Positions 46,888-57,463 of a DNA stretch of 64,000 nucleotides are shown one piece after another. The DNA is from Nitrospirales bacterium (GTDB taxonomy: Bacteria; Nitrospirota; Nitrospiria; Nitrospirales; UBA8639): NCBI GenBank assembly GCA_021604105.1, contig BQIW01000011.1, forward strand, positions 1 to 64,000, given 5' to 3'. The position numbers and the translations under genes are program-made. The first letter of the stretch is position 1. Each line of letters opens with the position of its first letter. Under the pieces are notes generated by a model that was given only the letters and a program-made list of their open reading frames with translations, was not told the origin of the DNA and ran no database searches.

Positions 46888-48294
46888 CTATCCTATTTGT
46901 GAAAGTTTATTAAAGGCATTAAAAGCGGCCACTTTGTAACATTCCGCAAGGGTCGGATAATTGAAGATACGGTCAAGGAAATAATCCAGCCCCCCCCCTA
47001 ATTCCAGAACCGCTTGTCCGATATGGATGAGCTCCGTGGCGCCAGTGCCGATTACATGGACCCCGAGGAGCTTTCGGGTCTCACGATGAAACAGCATTTT
47101 GAGCAGGCCACCGTCATCTCCCATAATTTGCCCTCTAGCGATTTCCTTATAGCGGGCAACCCCGGTTTCATAAGGGATTTTTTTTTCGGTCAGCTCATGT
47201 TCGTGCATGCCGATCATGGAAATCTCAGGAATGGCGTAGATCCCGAAGGGAAAGTGTGTATCCATGGGGCCGGCACTGACCCCGAAGGCATGGCACGCAG
47301 CCAGTCGACCTTGCGCGGCGGAGGTTGAGGCGAGACTGGGAAATCCAATCACGTCCCCGGCAGCGAAGATATGGGGGACCTGCGTTCGAAAAGCTTGATC
47401 GACTGTAATGCGTCCTCGATTATCCGCCGTCAGGCCCGCACCGGCTAGATTCAAACGATCGGTTGCGCCGATTCTCCCGGCGGAATACAGGACCATGTCG
47501 GACACAATGCGCTTGCCGGATTCCAGTTGGATTACGGCTTGTTTGGGGGGGCCTTCGGCGATGGTCAATTTTTCCACGGTTTCTCCCAATCGGAAGGTCA
47601 CATCCCGGTTTCTCATTTGATGAATGAGTTCATCAACGATCTCGTTGTCCAGGAATTCCAGCAGGCGTTCCCGTTTGTCCACCACGGTTACGTCGATTTC
47701 GAGTGCGGCAAACATGGACGCATATTCTATTCCGATCACGCCCCCGCCGACCACCACTAATTTTTTGGGAAGGGTTGTGATGTGGACTATTTCGTCACTG
47801 GTGACAATGAGTTCACCATCCACGCCGGTACCAGGTGGCGGGGCAGCGATCGTTCCGACTGCAAGCAGAATATGCTCAGCGGTGACGGTTTTCGTCTCGT
47901 GTTCTGTGTGAATCACAAGCGTATGGGCGTCGGTGAAAGACGCTTCGCCGGAAATGAGTTCGATATCATTTCTCCACAGTTGGTCCTCCACGACGTCGAC
48001 TTCCCGGTTTCGGACCAATTGCACCCGGGAAAATAGCTGTTCTGCTGTGGGGCGGTGCCGTTCCCGATTCCTTGTCTGTTGGACAAACGGATGGTTGGTG
48101 GCCATGAAGGATAAGACGGCCTCGCGTAGGGTTTTGCTTGGAATCGTCCCGAGTTCTATACACACGCCGCCCGCACATTGCCGACGTTCAACCACTCCCA
48201 CCCGCTTCCTGAGCTTGGCGGCTTGGATGGCCGCTCTTTGACCTGCCGGGCCGCTGCCGATGCATAAGAGATCAAATTCGAATTGGTTATTCAT
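46888..48294 (-). CDS. sthA: Soluble pyridine nucleotide transhydrogenase SthA
   Basis: 468 residues from MNNQFEFD, with a GGATC-type site upstream; longer starts add unrelated sequence. It is a flavoprotein of the disulfide reductase fold. FAD loop: CIGSGPAGQRAAIQAA; NAD(P) loop: VVGGGVIGIEYASMFAAL; second FAD motif: IFAAGDVIGFPSLAST. The redox-active CxxxxC is replaced by CIELGTIPSKT (only the first Cys), as in SthA but not in lipoamide or glutathione reductases. It transfers hydride between NADPH and NAD+ in the cytosol. Neighbouring zwf/gnd make NADPH, so the enzyme may dispose of excess. Confidence 0.93.
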   Translation of the reverse strand: MNNQFEFDLLCIGSGPAGQRAAIQAAKLRKRVGVVERRQCAGGVCIELGTIPSKTLREAVLSFMATNHPFVQQTRNRERHRPTAEQLFSRVQLVRNREVDVVEDQLWRNDIELISGEASFTDAHTLVIHTEHETKTVTAEHILLAVGTIAAPPPGTGVDGELIVTSDEIVHITTLPKKLVVVGGGVIGIEYASMFAALEIDVTVVDKRERLLEFLDNEIVDELIHQMRNRDVTFRLGETVEKLTIAEGPPKQAVIQLESGKRIVSDMVLYSAGRIGATDRLNLAGAGLTADNRGRITVDQAFRTQVPHIFAAGDVIGFPSLASTSAAQGRLAACHAFGVSAGPMDTHFPFGIYAIPEISMIGMHEHELTEKKIPYETGVARYKEIARGQIMGDDGGLLKMLFHRETRKLLGVHVIGTGATELIHIGQAVLELGGGLDYFLDRIFNYPTLAECYKVAAFNAFNKLSQIG

Positions 48295-48703
48295 CTGGAT
48301 CCAAAATATATCAAAACGTATTTGATGCCATGTGCAGGGATCAGGTCCGGATGTTTCCGAGCACCCCCGATGTAAACACAGAATAGGGCAGAGTCTCAAG
48401 CATTATCACTGTCCGGTTCCTCTCAATGCGACAACAATGACTCGTCCCGTCAGGCTGATTACGGTTGGACTCACATTGATCGGCTGGGAATTCTGTCCAC
48501 GCCTCTTTAGTGTATGCAGGTATTGGTTCCCATCAAGGCCAGGAACATAACATTTCTGTAATTTTCCCCCCAATCCATTAGGATTAAGTACCCCCATCAG
48601 CCGTATATGGGATCGGGATCTCGGTTACTGAGGTGACGGTAAACCATACGGGAGTGCCACGCTCCAACATACCCCATGCCAGTTGAACAGGGGAGAGCGT
48701 CGA
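48295..48703. other. Intergenic region, no gene supported
   Basis: About 410 bp between the outer-membrane factor stop and the sthA start. It contains only short overlapping frames. It is presumably the sthA promoter region. Confidence 0.45.
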
Positions 48704-50281
48704 TCAAGGAGGGGGTGGTTTGGTCAAATCATTATTCACCGCGTTATTGTCTGCGTTGACATCGATGCCCCCGGCGGGTGGTGGTTTGTCAAGATCGACA
48801 TATTGGAACGTATCGAAGGGCTGGATCTGTTCATCGGAGGGCAATTGGTTGCGGTTCCAGCCCCCGCCCAGCGCACGAATGAGGGCCACGGAAGATTTCA
48901 GCAGGTTTGCCTTAATTATTACCGAGTCGATGCGCGCCGCTAGCGTGTTGACCTCGGCATAAATGAGCTCAAGGCTGGAGGCCAGTCCGCCAAAATAGAG
49001 GCTAGAGGTCAGGTCTTGCGTTTTGAGAAAAGCCCCCACGGCGGCGTCTTGCCGTTTGGCTGCAGTGGTGAGTTGGTTGGTCAGACTCAAATTGTTCTCG
49101 ACTTCGCGAAAGGCGTTGAGCACCGTCGAACGGTATCGGTCTTCCGTCTCGCGATAAACCGACCAGGACTGCTGCAATTGGGCGCGGCGATATCCACCCT
49201 GGAAGAGCGGGAGCTCAATGGCGGAGCCATAGGACCAGAAACTATTGGCAAGCTTGATCAAATCGAAGCCGGAATCTTCGAATCCCCCGCCGGCCAGGAA
49301 GGTCACTTTAGGATAAAAGGCTGCGCGAGCGATGCCGATGGCACGGTTGGCCTGGGCCATCCGTCGCTCCATCGCCGCGATGTCGGGGCGACGCTCCAAT
49401 AAGGTTGATGGAATTGTCTGGGGCACCTCGAAATTTTCCACACGGAGGTCCGCGACCGGTTCGATCGTGAAACCGGCTGGCGCCCGATTGAGGAGGATGG
49501 CAATCGCCTGTTCAGTCACCTGGCGTTGGCCTCGAATCTCGGCTTCCTTCGTCTCAGTGCTGAACAACAGAGATTCCACGCGGGCAATATCAAGCATGGA
49601 CGCGATCCCGACCGTAAACTGCTGCTTTATCAAATTGAGCGAACCTCTATAGAGGTCGATTGATTGGGTATAAATCGCAAGTTGCGCGTCGAGGCCACGA
49701 AGGGTGAAATAGTTCGCTGCAATTTCCGCCTGCAAACTGAGGCGTGCAAGCCCATATTCAGCCGCACGCTCTTCGGCCCGGTACATCTCTACGCGCGTGG
49801 CGTTGCGGATCGCCGACCAGAAATCTGGCTCCCAGGATGCAATCCCCCCGAGAGAAACCGTCGAGGCCGTATCCGAAATATCAGGATCGCGAAACAGATG
49901 ATTTTCTGATTGTCTGTTTTCCGAGGCGCCGAACCCCAGACCTGCATGTGGGATACGCCGTGAACGGGCTTTCATCATCATATCTCGGGCCTGGACAAAT
50001 CGCTCAGCAGCCGCCTGCAGGTCAGGATTTGCCGCCATGGCCTCCTCTTCAAGGGTATTCAACACCGGATCGTGATATAGCGTCCACCAATCCTGTCGTA
50101 ATTCACCATCCGAGGGCTTCGCTTCGACAAAGGGACTGGAACCGTGCCATGAAACGGGGACGACGAATTCGGCCGGTTGATAGTCCGGCGCGAGATCCAC
50201 GTGTGGCAAGCATGCCGATAGATGAAGGGCAATCATAAATACGCTGCTACGCCATCCCCAAGTCAAAAACATACATGGCAT
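48704..50281 (-). CDS. Outer-membrane efflux lipoprotein (TolC/OprM, NodT family)
   Basis: 525 residues from the ATG at 50281. The lipobox ALHLSAC puts the acylated Cys at residue 24. Two outer-membrane efflux repeats follow (about 75-275 and 290-485), with typical helices (NPDLQAAAERFVQARDMM and LLERRPDIAAMERRMAQAN). A Pro/Asp-rich tail ends the protein. It forms the exit duct of a tripartite RND pump. It is the third gene of the operon, starting about 45 bp after the adaptor gene. Confidence 0.92.
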   Translation of the reverse strand: MPCMFLTWGWRSSVFMIALHLSACLPHVDLAPDYQPAEFVVPVSWHGSSPFVEAKPSDGELRQDWWTLYHDPVLNTLEEEAMAANPDLQAAAERFVQARDMMMKARSRRIPHAGLGFGASENRQSENHLFRDPDISDTASTVSLGGIASWEPDFWSAIRNATRVEMYRAEERAAEYGLARLSLQAEIAANYFTLRGLDAQLAIYTQSIDLYRGSLNLIKQQFTVGIASMLDIARVESLLFSTETKEAEIRGQRQVTEQAIAILLNRAPAGFTIEPVADLRVENFEVPQTIPSTLLERRPDIAAMERRMAQANRAIGIARAAFYPKVTFLAGGGFEDSGFDLIKLANSFWSYGSAIELPLFQGGYRRAQLQQSWSVYRETEDRYRSTVLNAFREVENNLSLTNQLTTAAKRQDAAVGAFLKTQDLTSSLYFGGLASSLELIYAEVNTLAARIDSVIIKANLLKSSVALIRALGGGWNRNQLPSDEQIQPFDTFQYVDLDKPPPAGGIDVNADNNAVNNDLTKPPPP

Positions 50282-50327
50282 TTCTTGTCGTGTTCGCAAG
50301 GCTTTGCTTCCCATGTGTCGATGATCG

Positions 50328-51608
50328 TCATTTTGATGATTGGTCTTTTATCATAGGTGTGTCGGTTTGTTCCTTTGCCACAGGTGTATTAGCCTGGCCC
50401 GATGATATTGATCCGTCAATTTGGTCCTTGGGTATCGTTGCGTCGGTGTTGAGACGATTATATCCCGGCGCTGGGGTGACGATGCGTACCTGGTCGTTTT
50501 CGAGCAATGCCGCGCTGGGATTATTCACAATGCGGTCGGTAGGGGTAATTCCCTCTGTGACCTCGACCGTGGCGTCAAGAATTTTCCCCACGGTGATCGA
50601 TTTAAACTGAACGCGATCGTCATCCGTCAGCACAGCGACTTCGGTGCCGTTTTCCTGGAAGACCATCGCACTGGTTGGAATCGTGAGAAAATCCGAATGA
50701 ACCGACGTTGTGAGTTTTACTTTGGCGTAGGAGCCGGGCCAGAGGGCTCTGTCCTCGTTGTCCAGCACGAATTCGGTAACCGCGGTGCGCGTGCTTACAT
50801 CGAATCCACCCGCGACGGTGAGGAATTTTGCCGTGAAACGACGACTGGGCAATTGCGGCACGGTTACCTCAGCCGTCAGGCCTGGTTTGAGATATGCCCC
50901 AAAAGACTCCGGAACCGAGACAAAGAGGCGCATCTTGCTGACGTCGGCCACAGTAAAGAGATTGCTGATGGCATTGGGGTCACTGATCGTGCCTTCTTTG
51001 TTGACATAGTCTCCGACGTTGATGTTGCGATCGATGACTACACCATCAAAGGGCGCCACGATCGTTTTGAATCGAATCAACGCCTCGAAATTCTTTACAT
51101 GCTGCTCCGCCGCTTTGACCTTAGCCGCATGGGCTTTGGCCTCTGCCACCTTCACCGAAATCGATTGGGCGGAAACCGCATGTTTTTCGCGGAGTGCTAG
51201 ATAGCGCTTGGCTGTCAATCGAGCAAGGCCATATAGGGCGCGCTCCGACGCCAGATCTGCTTTGGATTGCCGATATTGCGCGTCGAGAGCCGGCACGTTG
51301 ATTTTTGCGAGAATGTCGCCTTTCTTCACTTTCGCTCCGTAATCCGTGTACCACATTTTCACATAACCCGCGACCTGTGCGTAGATGGGTGCCTCATACC
51401 ATCCACGAATATTGCCCGGGAGGGTAATGGTCTCAGTAGGCGGTAACGGTTTGGGAGAAATGATGGAAACGGTCGGGATGGCACCGGCAAGAGTCTCCTC
51501 GCGTAACGCAGCCGCGCCGCTGTTGTGTGCATAGATCCGATAGCCCATGTATAGAATGCCAAGCAGGATTGCGAAGATTACAAGGCCTTTTCCACGAAGG
51601 ATTTTCAT
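50328..51608 (-). CDS. RND efflux periplasmic adaptor (membrane fusion protein)
   Basis: 426 residues from the ATG at 51608, preceded by AGGGGT seven bases upstream. A single N-terminal membrane helix (GLVIFAILLGILYMGYRIYA) is followed by a lipoyl-type half (AQVAGYVKMWYTDYGAKVKK), a helical hairpin (about 120-185), the second lipoyl half (IVAPFDGVVIDRNINVGDYV) and beta-barrel domains. The tail is Gln/Ser/Asp-rich. It links the inner-membrane pump to the outer-membrane duct. It starts 4 bp after the pump gene stop. Confidence 0.93.
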   Translation of the reverse strand: MKILRGKGLVIFAILLGILYMGYRIYAHNSGAAALREETLAGAIPTVSIISPKPLPPTETITLPGNIRGWYEAPIYAQVAGYVKMWYTDYGAKVKKGDILAKINVPALDAQYRQSKADLASERALYGLARLTAKRYLALREKHAVSAQSISVKVAEAKAHAAKVKAAEQHVKNFEALIRFKTIVAPFDGVVIDRNINVGDYVNKEGTISDPNAISNLFTVADVSKMRLFVSVPESFGAYLKPGLTAEVTVPQLPSRRFTAKFLTVAGGFDVSTRTAVTEFVLDNEDRALWPGSYAKVKLTTSVHSDFLTIPTSAMVFQENGTEVAVLTDDDRVQFKSITVGKILDATVEVTEGITPTDRIVNNPSAALLENDQVRIVTPAPGYNRLNTDATIPKDQIDGSISSGQANTPVAKEQTDTPMIKDQSSK

Positions 51609-51612
51609 AATA

Positions 51613-54600
51613 TTACCCCTGGACCTTTTCGCGGCCAGCTCGCCTATTGTAGATGATGGCATACACGCAGGGCACGAAAAATAGAGTGAACACGGTCGCG
51701 ACCATCAGGCCGCCGATGACAGCCCGACCCAGCGGCGCGTTGGGGGAGTTGCCCATTGACATCGGCAGCATGCCGATGATCATGGCCGATGCCGTCATCA
51801 GTACAGGACGAATGCGGGCCTTCCCGGCTTCCACAGCAGCCAGGAGTGCGTCGCCGTGCATTTCGAGCCGTTCGCGGGCGTAAGAAACGATAAGAATCGA
51901 ATTGGCGGTGGCCGTGCCCATCGTCATGATGGCACCCGTTAAGGCCGGCACGGAAATATTCGTATAGGTCAGGAACAATGCCCAGGCAATTCCCGCCAAA
52001 GCACCTGGCAATGCCGTAATGATGATGAATGGATCAAGCCAGGATTGAAAGTTGACGACGATCAGGAGATACACCAGCACGACGGCAAAGATGAGACCGA
52101 CAATTAATTCAATATATGCCTCGTACATGGTTTCGGCCTGTCCATGAATTTCGAGGGCAGCACTGCGTGGCAAATCTTTTTCCAGTCTTTTGGCAGTCTT
52201 CTGGACATCCGCCAGAACGCCTCCGAGGTCGCGCCCTTCGGCAGACACATAGATGTTGAAGAGCGGCATAATGTTCGCGTGCGAGACTAGGCCCGGCGTT
52301 CCGATCATGGAATGCTTGGTCACATTGCCGAGCAACTGATAGGGATCTTTCGAGGAGTCGAGATTGTCCCGATCAACAGGAACCGTCATGAGATTTTTAA
52401 TGCTCGTGAGCTGGGGTTGTGGCGTATAGATGTTGATCTGATAGGAAATGCCGGTTTTGTGATTGAGCCAATATTGCTGGTCGACCTGTTGGCTCCCAGA
52501 GGTGGACAACAGCAGATTGCCGGCAATTTCCCCCTCGCTCAGGTTTGTGCCGAGTCCGAACGTGCGCTGGCCTTCAACGAAAAGGGTCGGCGTGCGCATC
52601 GTCTGCTGAATCACCACATCGCTGGCGCCGGGAATCTTGCGGAGCTCTCCCGCCAGTTTTCGTGCGAACTCGTAGTTGGGATACATTTCCATCCCATTAA
52701 TCTGCACATCGATCGGTGCCGGCGAGCCGAAATTGAGAATTTTGGCGGTCAGATCGGCCGGCTGAAACGTGAATTCGGTGCCTGGATACCGCTCCCTCAA
52801 GCCTTTGCGGAGAATACGCCGATAGTCCCAAACCCGCGACTTTTCATTTTTCAAGTCGATCGTCAGGTCGCAATCCTGAGACCCGATCGTCGGCGTCGGA
52901 ATAAAGGCCAGATTATGCGGTCCGACCGGCAGGCCGCAATTACTGACGACGCCTTCGACCTGTCCGGGCAACATCTGCGCGATGTCTTTCGAAACGAGAG
53001 AGGCGATGCGGCTTGAGACTTCGATCCGCGTGCCGAGAGGCGCACGCATATGCATCTGCATGGTCCCCGACTTGACCTCGGGAAAGAAGTCTCGCCCGTT
53101 GAAGTAAAACAGGCTCAGTGAGGCAAGCGCGAGTGCGAGAGAGATGGCAACGAACGTGCGACGATGGGCGATCGCTTGTTCGAGGCGGGCATTGTAACGC
53201 TCACGGAACCGGTCGAAGCCGCGTTCGAAACCCTGCTGGAAGCGGACGAAGAAATTTTGGGATTTTTCCGGGTTGCCCCCACTGCCGTCTTCAGATGGCT
53301 GTGGCCCGTGGTGATCCGCGAGGATATATTTTGCCATCGTTGGCACCAGCGTACGCGACAAGATAAAAGATGAGAGCATCGCGAAAATAATCGCCTTCGC
53401 CATTGGCGCGAATAGCCAGCCGGACACGCCGCTGAGCTCGAAGAGCGGGAGCCAGACGATGGCGATGCTTAACGTGGCAACCAACGTGGGGACGATGATC
53501 TGGTTGGCGGCGTCGACGATTGCCTCATCGAGGGGCTTGCCCATGGCCAGATGGGTGTCGATATTCTCAATCATCACAGTGGCGTCGTCAACGAGTATAC
53601 CGACGGCCAGCGCCAATCCACCTAACGTCATGAGATTCAGCGATTCGCCGGCTAAGTTTAAGCAGATGAGTGCGGACAGGATTGAGAGAGGGATTGAGGT
53701 GGCGATGATAACCGTTGGCCGCCATGAGCCGAGCAACATCAGGACGATAAGGGCAACCAGCGCGGAAGCCGTCACCATTTCTTTCACCACGTCTGCGATC
53801 GATTCCTTCACGAAGAGCGAGGCGTCATTGAGAATTTTAACTTCTACGCCCTTGGGCACAATTTTTTCAATGCGCGGAATCGCCTTCTTGACCCCGTCAA
53901 CCACTTCAAGGGTCGAAGCTTCCCCGCTCTTCATGACGACGAGGGTGACGGCCTGTTTGCCTTCCACCAGCACGGCATTCATTTGTGGGGGGCCGGCAAG
54001 GGTCACATTGGCGACATCACGCATATAAATGAAGGCGTTTCCCTCTCTCTTGATCGGGATATTGTTAAAATCCTCGACCTGCAACGGCATCGCGTTTGTC
54101 TGAACCATCCAGTCGGTGGTGTTAATCTTTTGGTCACCAGCCGGCAGCACTTTATTCTGCCTGTCGAAGGCATGGAAGATATCTGCCGGGGTGAGTTTAC
54201 GGGCGAGTAATTTTTGCTGATCGAGCGAGACCAGGAGCTGCTTTGGTTTTCCCCCGTATGGATGGGGCAGGATCGCTCCAGGAATGGTTACGAGCAAAGG
54301 ACGGATTCGGGTAAAAGCCAGGTTATAGAGCTCTGCAGGCGTTAAGGTGTCGGAGGTAACTTGCAGCATAGCGACCGGAACTGAGGACGCTTCGAGACGC
54401 ATGAGCATGGGGGGGGAAATATCTGGCGGCAATGATTTCACGACTGTCTGTGAAATGGCCGCAACCTCGGCTTCGGCGCCGGCAAGATTGACTCCCTCCT
54501 GAAGAAAGATATTAATGATGCTGATACCATAATAGGATTTGCTATCAATCTTCTTGATGCCTTCCACGGTCGAGGTCAACATGCGTTCGAAGTAAAAGGT

Positions 54601-54792
54601 GATACGGCCGGATACATCGCTTGGCAGCAAGCCTTTGTAGGCCCAGACTACGGAGATGACGGGGATCTTAATATTTGGAAAGACATCGGTCGGTGTTTGG
54701 AGCACCGACTTGGTCCCGAAAATCACGATTAAGATGGCAAGGACGACGAAGGTTAAAGGCCTGCGCAGGGCAATGAGGACAAGTTGGTTCAT
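51613..54792 (-). CDS. RND-family efflux transporter (HAE-1-like inner-membrane pump)
   Basis: 1059 residues from the ATG at 54792. Twelve membrane helices are split by two large periplasmic loops. Helix 4 has GILVDDATVMIENID, the paired Asp of the proton relay found in drug-type (HAE) pumps; metal-type CusA/CzcA pumps lack this pair. The second half ends in SYARERLEMHGDALL and RPVLMTASAMIIGMLPMSMG. It uses proton influx to extrude substrates with the adaptor and duct encoded behind it. The substrate cannot be predicted; hydrophobic organics are likely. No intact regulator is adjacent, but a TetR-like remnant may lie just upstream. Confidence 0.93.
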   Translation of the reverse strand: MNQLVLIALRRPLTFVVLAILIVIFGTKSVLQTPTDVFPNIKIPVISVVWAYKGLLPSDVSGRITFYFERMLTSTVEGIKKIDSKSYYGISIINIFLQEGVNLAGAEAEVAAISQTVVKSLPPDISPPMLMRLEASSVPVAMLQVTSDTLTPAELYNLAFTRIRPLLVTIPGAILPHPYGGKPKQLLVSLDQQKLLARKLTPADIFHAFDRQNKVLPAGDQKINTTDWMVQTNAMPLQVEDFNNIPIKREGNAFIYMRDVANVTLAGPPQMNAVLVEGKQAVTLVVMKSGEASTLEVVDGVKKAIPRIEKIVPKGVEVKILNDASLFVKESIADVVKEMVTASALVALIVLMLLGSWRPTVIIATSIPLSILSALICLNLAGESLNLMTLGGLALAVGILVDDATVMIENIDTHLAMGKPLDEAIVDAANQIIVPTLVATLSIAIVWLPLFELSGVSGWLFAPMAKAIIFAMLSSFILSRTLVPTMAKYILADHHGPQPSEDGSGGNPEKSQNFFVRFQQGFERGFDRFRERYNARLEQAIAHRRTFVAISLALALASLSLFYFNGRDFFPEVKSGTMQMHMRAPLGTRIEVSSRIASLVSKDIAQMLPGQVEGVVSNCGLPVGPHNLAFIPTPTIGSQDCDLTIDLKNEKSRVWDYRRILRKGLRERYPGTEFTFQPADLTAKILNFGSPAPIDVQINGMEMYPNYEFARKLAGELRKIPGASDVVIQQTMRTPTLFVEGQRTFGLGTNLSEGEIAGNLLLSTSGSQQVDQQYWLNHKTGISYQINIYTPQPQLTSIKNLMTVPVDRDNLDSSKDPYQLLGNVTKHSMIGTPGLVSHANIMPLFNIYVSAEGRDLGGVLADVQKTAKRLEKDLPRSAALEIHGQAETMYEAYIELIVGLIFAVVLVYLLIVVNFQSWLDPFIIITALPGALAGIAWALFLTYTNISVPALTGAIMTMGTATANSILIVSYARERLEMHGDALLAAVEAGKARIRPVLMTASAMIIGMLPMSMGNSPNAPLGRAVIGGLMVATVFTLFFVPCVYAIIYNRRAGREKVQG

Positions 54793-55286
54793 GCGCAAAT
54801 ACCGCTAAAAGCTGCTTGAGTTTCTGTCATTGGGACACTTAGCTTCCCTAAAGGTTCGCTCGAGAAATCCTTCCCTGAGCAAAACATCTCCTGCAGCGCA
54901 GAGCAAAATTATTGCCAAATTGAATCGCACCGGCATCGATTTCAAGAGCAGAATGGGCGCATGGTGTGGCCGCGCGGTCATGGTCATCTACTCTTAGTTT
55001 AAAGGTATTGAACAGCAGACTATAAAAACTGTGGGTGGCTTTTGCACTGAGCGCATTGTGCGCATCATCAATCTATAAGACGGCTGGGATGGGAGCATAA
55101 AAGGGGTCATACTAGAGAATTCTTTGAAAATGTCAAGTTAAGCGGGTTTTCTTTATTCCATCCATTTAATTCCGACAATATATGAATTTGAAGCCAGGCA
55201 TTGGTTCTGGTGTTCCGACAATTTAGTTCACGTGCCCCTTCATCTGTCAACATGAATGTCGAGGGCATCAAAATGGGGGGATGTGT
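54793..55286. other. Region upstream of the RND operon, possible regulator remnant
   Basis: About 490 bp. On the minus strand near 54840-54940 one frame reads LAIILLCAAGDVLLREGF, resembling the first helices of TetR-family regulators (IL-x-AA-x3-LxxxGF), but it ends without a helix-turn-helix. The AT-rich portion at 55085-55260 shows no gene. Confidence 0.3.
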
Positions 55287-55770
55287 TGCCGGGAATTGGG
55301 AATCTCGGTATGACGAAAGGACTGCCAGGTGGGCTCTCGGTGTCGTGGCAACGGGAGAGTCTGTTTAAGCCGAACCTTCGGCCATTGGAGGTACCCTAAG
55401 CTTGAGGGCGGAATTACAGGAAATGGTGCCGATGTTGGAGAAAGAATTGGGTGCGACGCTACAGGTCGAATACTGCTCAGTGCAAACAATGGGCCGGAAA
55501 TTTTGTTTCAGGCTCTCTACCAAGGAAGTTCCGCAAGGGGTTGCGAGGCGACGGCTGAACAGCCGACCGATCGGCTAGGGTCATGACGCGGGCAATTCTA
55601 TTCGTTCGATCCTGGTCAACGGATTAGGCAGGATTGGTTGCTCCACAGGGAACAAGGCGCATTGGCTATTCAACTAATCGGCGCTCATCGCAGGATCCTA
55701 CATCTGAATCCACGGTTGCGGGTATGCGTTTCCTTTCCTTGGGACAGGTTATGCCCTGGGCCGGCAGGGA
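55287..55770 (+). pseudogene. Possible decayed coding region in three frames
   Basis: Successive plus-strand stretches look protein-like but shift frame. One ends at 55399 (REGION LSVSWQRESLFKPNLRPLEVP). The next runs 55402-55578 (LRAELQEMVPMLEKELGA, later VPQGVARRRLNSRP). A third is open from 55587 into the repeat (DPGQRIRQDWLLHREQGALA). No start, ribosome site or family is recognised. It may be chance; it is recorded because the stretches abut and share codon character. Repeat copy 3 adjoins its end. Confidence 0.25.
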
Positions 55771-55981
55771 GTGTTGAATAATAAGGATGTTCAAGGGCAA
55801 ATTTGCGCAGGATGAGATTCCTCCTCAAAGGCGCCGGGTCGGTTCAAAAAAGCATGCCCTGAGTCTTCCCGAAGGGTTCGTCCAGCAAGGCCGCAGCCGT
55901 TTGTACGCGCGGAGCGTACGCTTCGTACGTGAGCACGGGAAAATGGCGAGAACGCCGCTGGCGGCTTTTTTCAACAGACCC
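55771..55981. repeat. Dispersed structured repeat, copy 3 (211 bp)
   Basis: Same element as at 4156 and 12953, but with about 24 extra bases in the middle (55853-55878) that contain a CTTCCCGAAG palindrome. The GTACG-loop-CGTAC hairpin and the GC hairpin with T6 are kept. It is located between the RND operon upstream region and the zwf stop. Confidence 0.85.
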
Positions 55982-56055
55982 TGGCACTCGTGGAAGATCA
56001 CTCAGGTTTTTGCTTAAAGGAATCTGACAGGACGCAGGTGCTGAATCTAGAATGG

Positions 56056-57462
56056 TCATGCTTGTAGACCGACCGGATTATGCCAACCTCCGTCGGGTTG
56101 GATGAGCGCGTTTGCTTCTTTCGGCCCCCAGCTGCCGCGCTTGTAGGGACGGACCGGGTGGTGTGATTTCAGGACTGAGTCGACCACGGTCCAAGCTGCT
56201 TCCACCGCGTCCTCACGGGTAAAGAGTGCGCCGTTGCCCGCCATGGCGTCAGCTAATAGCCGCTCGTATGGCCCTTCCTTCCCCGATTGCTCTTCGAGCA
56301 GATACAGCTCTTGTTGATCCCCGATGAACTCCTTTCCTGCCCGCTTGACTCGGGCGGCGAGCGCGACGGCGGAATTTGGCGAGAGGCGAAACCTTAGATA
56401 ATTGGCTCGTCCGGCCGCCGGTTGTGAATCGTCGAACAAGCGTTGCGGTGGCGGCTTCAATTCTACGAGAACTTCCGCCGCTGTCGTCGCCAGACATTTT
56501 CCCGATCGCAGGTACCACGGGACGCCCTGCCATCGCCAAGAGTCGATGTGTAAACGCAGAGCGCAAAACGTCTCCACGTCCGAGTCCTTTGCCACGCCCC
56601 GCTCTTTCCGGTAGCCCGCATACTGGCCGCGTACGACATCGTTGGCCCCTAGGGGGCGCATAGCCTGGAACACTTTGGCTTTTTCGTTGTGAACGGCACC
56701 ATAGCCCTGATAGGCCGGAGGCTCCATGGCCAGTAGCGAGACGATTTGAAAGAGGTGGTTCTGCACGACGTCCCGCAGACAGCCGGCGGTTTCGTAAAAC
56801 CCCCCGCGATCCTCCACTCCGAATTCCTCGGACATCGTAATCTGGACGCTGGCGATACAATTGCGGTTCCAGATCGGTTCCAGGAACGAATTGGCAAAGC
56901 GAAAATAGAGAATATTCATGATCTCTTCTTTCCCGAGGAAATGGTCGATACGGAAAATCGAGTCCTCCGGGAATGCAGATCGTGCGATGCGATTGAGGCT
57001 TCGTGCCGAGGCCAGGTCGCGCCCAAACGGCTTTTCAACGATGATCCGCGCGTGGTCAGCCAGGCCCGCGGTATTGAGCCCTTTGATGACGGTTCCGAAT
57101 AAGGCGGGTGGAATGGCGAGGTAATGTGCCGGGCGTCTGGCATTGCCCAGTGCCCGTTTGAGCGCGATGAAGATCGCGGGATCATGATAATCGCCGCTCA
57201 CGTATTGCATGTGGGAAAGCAAGTGACTGAGGGCCGCACGGTCATCGATCTTGCCGGCCTGTTTGATGCTATCGGTGGCATGTTTACGCAATTGCGCCAG
57301 GCTCCAGTGTGGAGCCGCGACGCCGATAAGTGGCACCGACAGTGCCTGGTGTTTCGCCATCGCATAGAGCGCAGGAAATATCTTTTTATGCGCCAGATCG
57401 CCCGATATTCCGAAGAACACCAATGCATCGGACCGCGTCCCATCGCTTGTGGTCTTGCTCAT
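56056..57462 (-). CDS. zwf: Glucose-6-phosphate 1-dehydrogenase Zwf
   Basis: 468 residues from the ATG at 57462, which has GGAAG six bases upstream and lies one base after the gnd stop; longer in-frame starts overlap gnd. NADP site: [20 protein letters not shown]. Substrate site: [20 protein letters not shown] with the conserved RIDH-x-[17 protein letters not shown] is also typical. It oxidises glucose-6-phosphate to 6-phosphogluconolactone and yields NADPH. It is third in the tkt-gnd-zwf operon; no pgl lactonase gene is in the window. Confidence 0.96.
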   Translation of the reverse strand: MSKTTSDGTRSDALVFFGISGDLAHKKIFPALYAMAKHQALSVPLIGVAAPHWSLAQLRKHATDSIKQAGKIDDRAALSHLLSHMQYVSGDYHDPAIFIALKRALGNARRPAHYLAIPPALFGTVIKGLNTAGLADHARIIVEKPFGRDLASARSLNRIARSAFPEDSIFRIDHFLGKEEIMNILYFRFANSFLEPIWNRNCIASVQITMSEEFGVEDRGGFYETAGCLRDVVQNHLFQIVSLLAMEPPAYQGYGAVHNEKAKVFQAMRPLGANDVVRGQYAGYRKERGVAKDSDVETFCALRLHIDSWRWQGVPWYLRSGKCLATTAAEVLVELKPPPQRLFDDSQPAAGRANYLRFRLSPNSAVALAARVKRAGKEFIGDQQELYLLEEQSGKEGPYERLLADAMAGNGALFTREDAVEAAWTVVDSVLKSHHPVRPYKRGSWGPKEANALIQPDGGWHNPVGLQA

Positions 57463-57463
57463 C

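Noticed and set aside
50421-51200. 259-codon plus-strand frame inside the RND adaptor gene
   Set aside because: Antisense shadow of a clearly conserved gene in GC-rich sequence; no motif.
52312-53016. 234-codon plus-strand frame inside the RND pump gene
   Set aside because: Antisense shadow; composition is dominated by Arg/Gly as expected for the reverse of GC-rich coding DNA.
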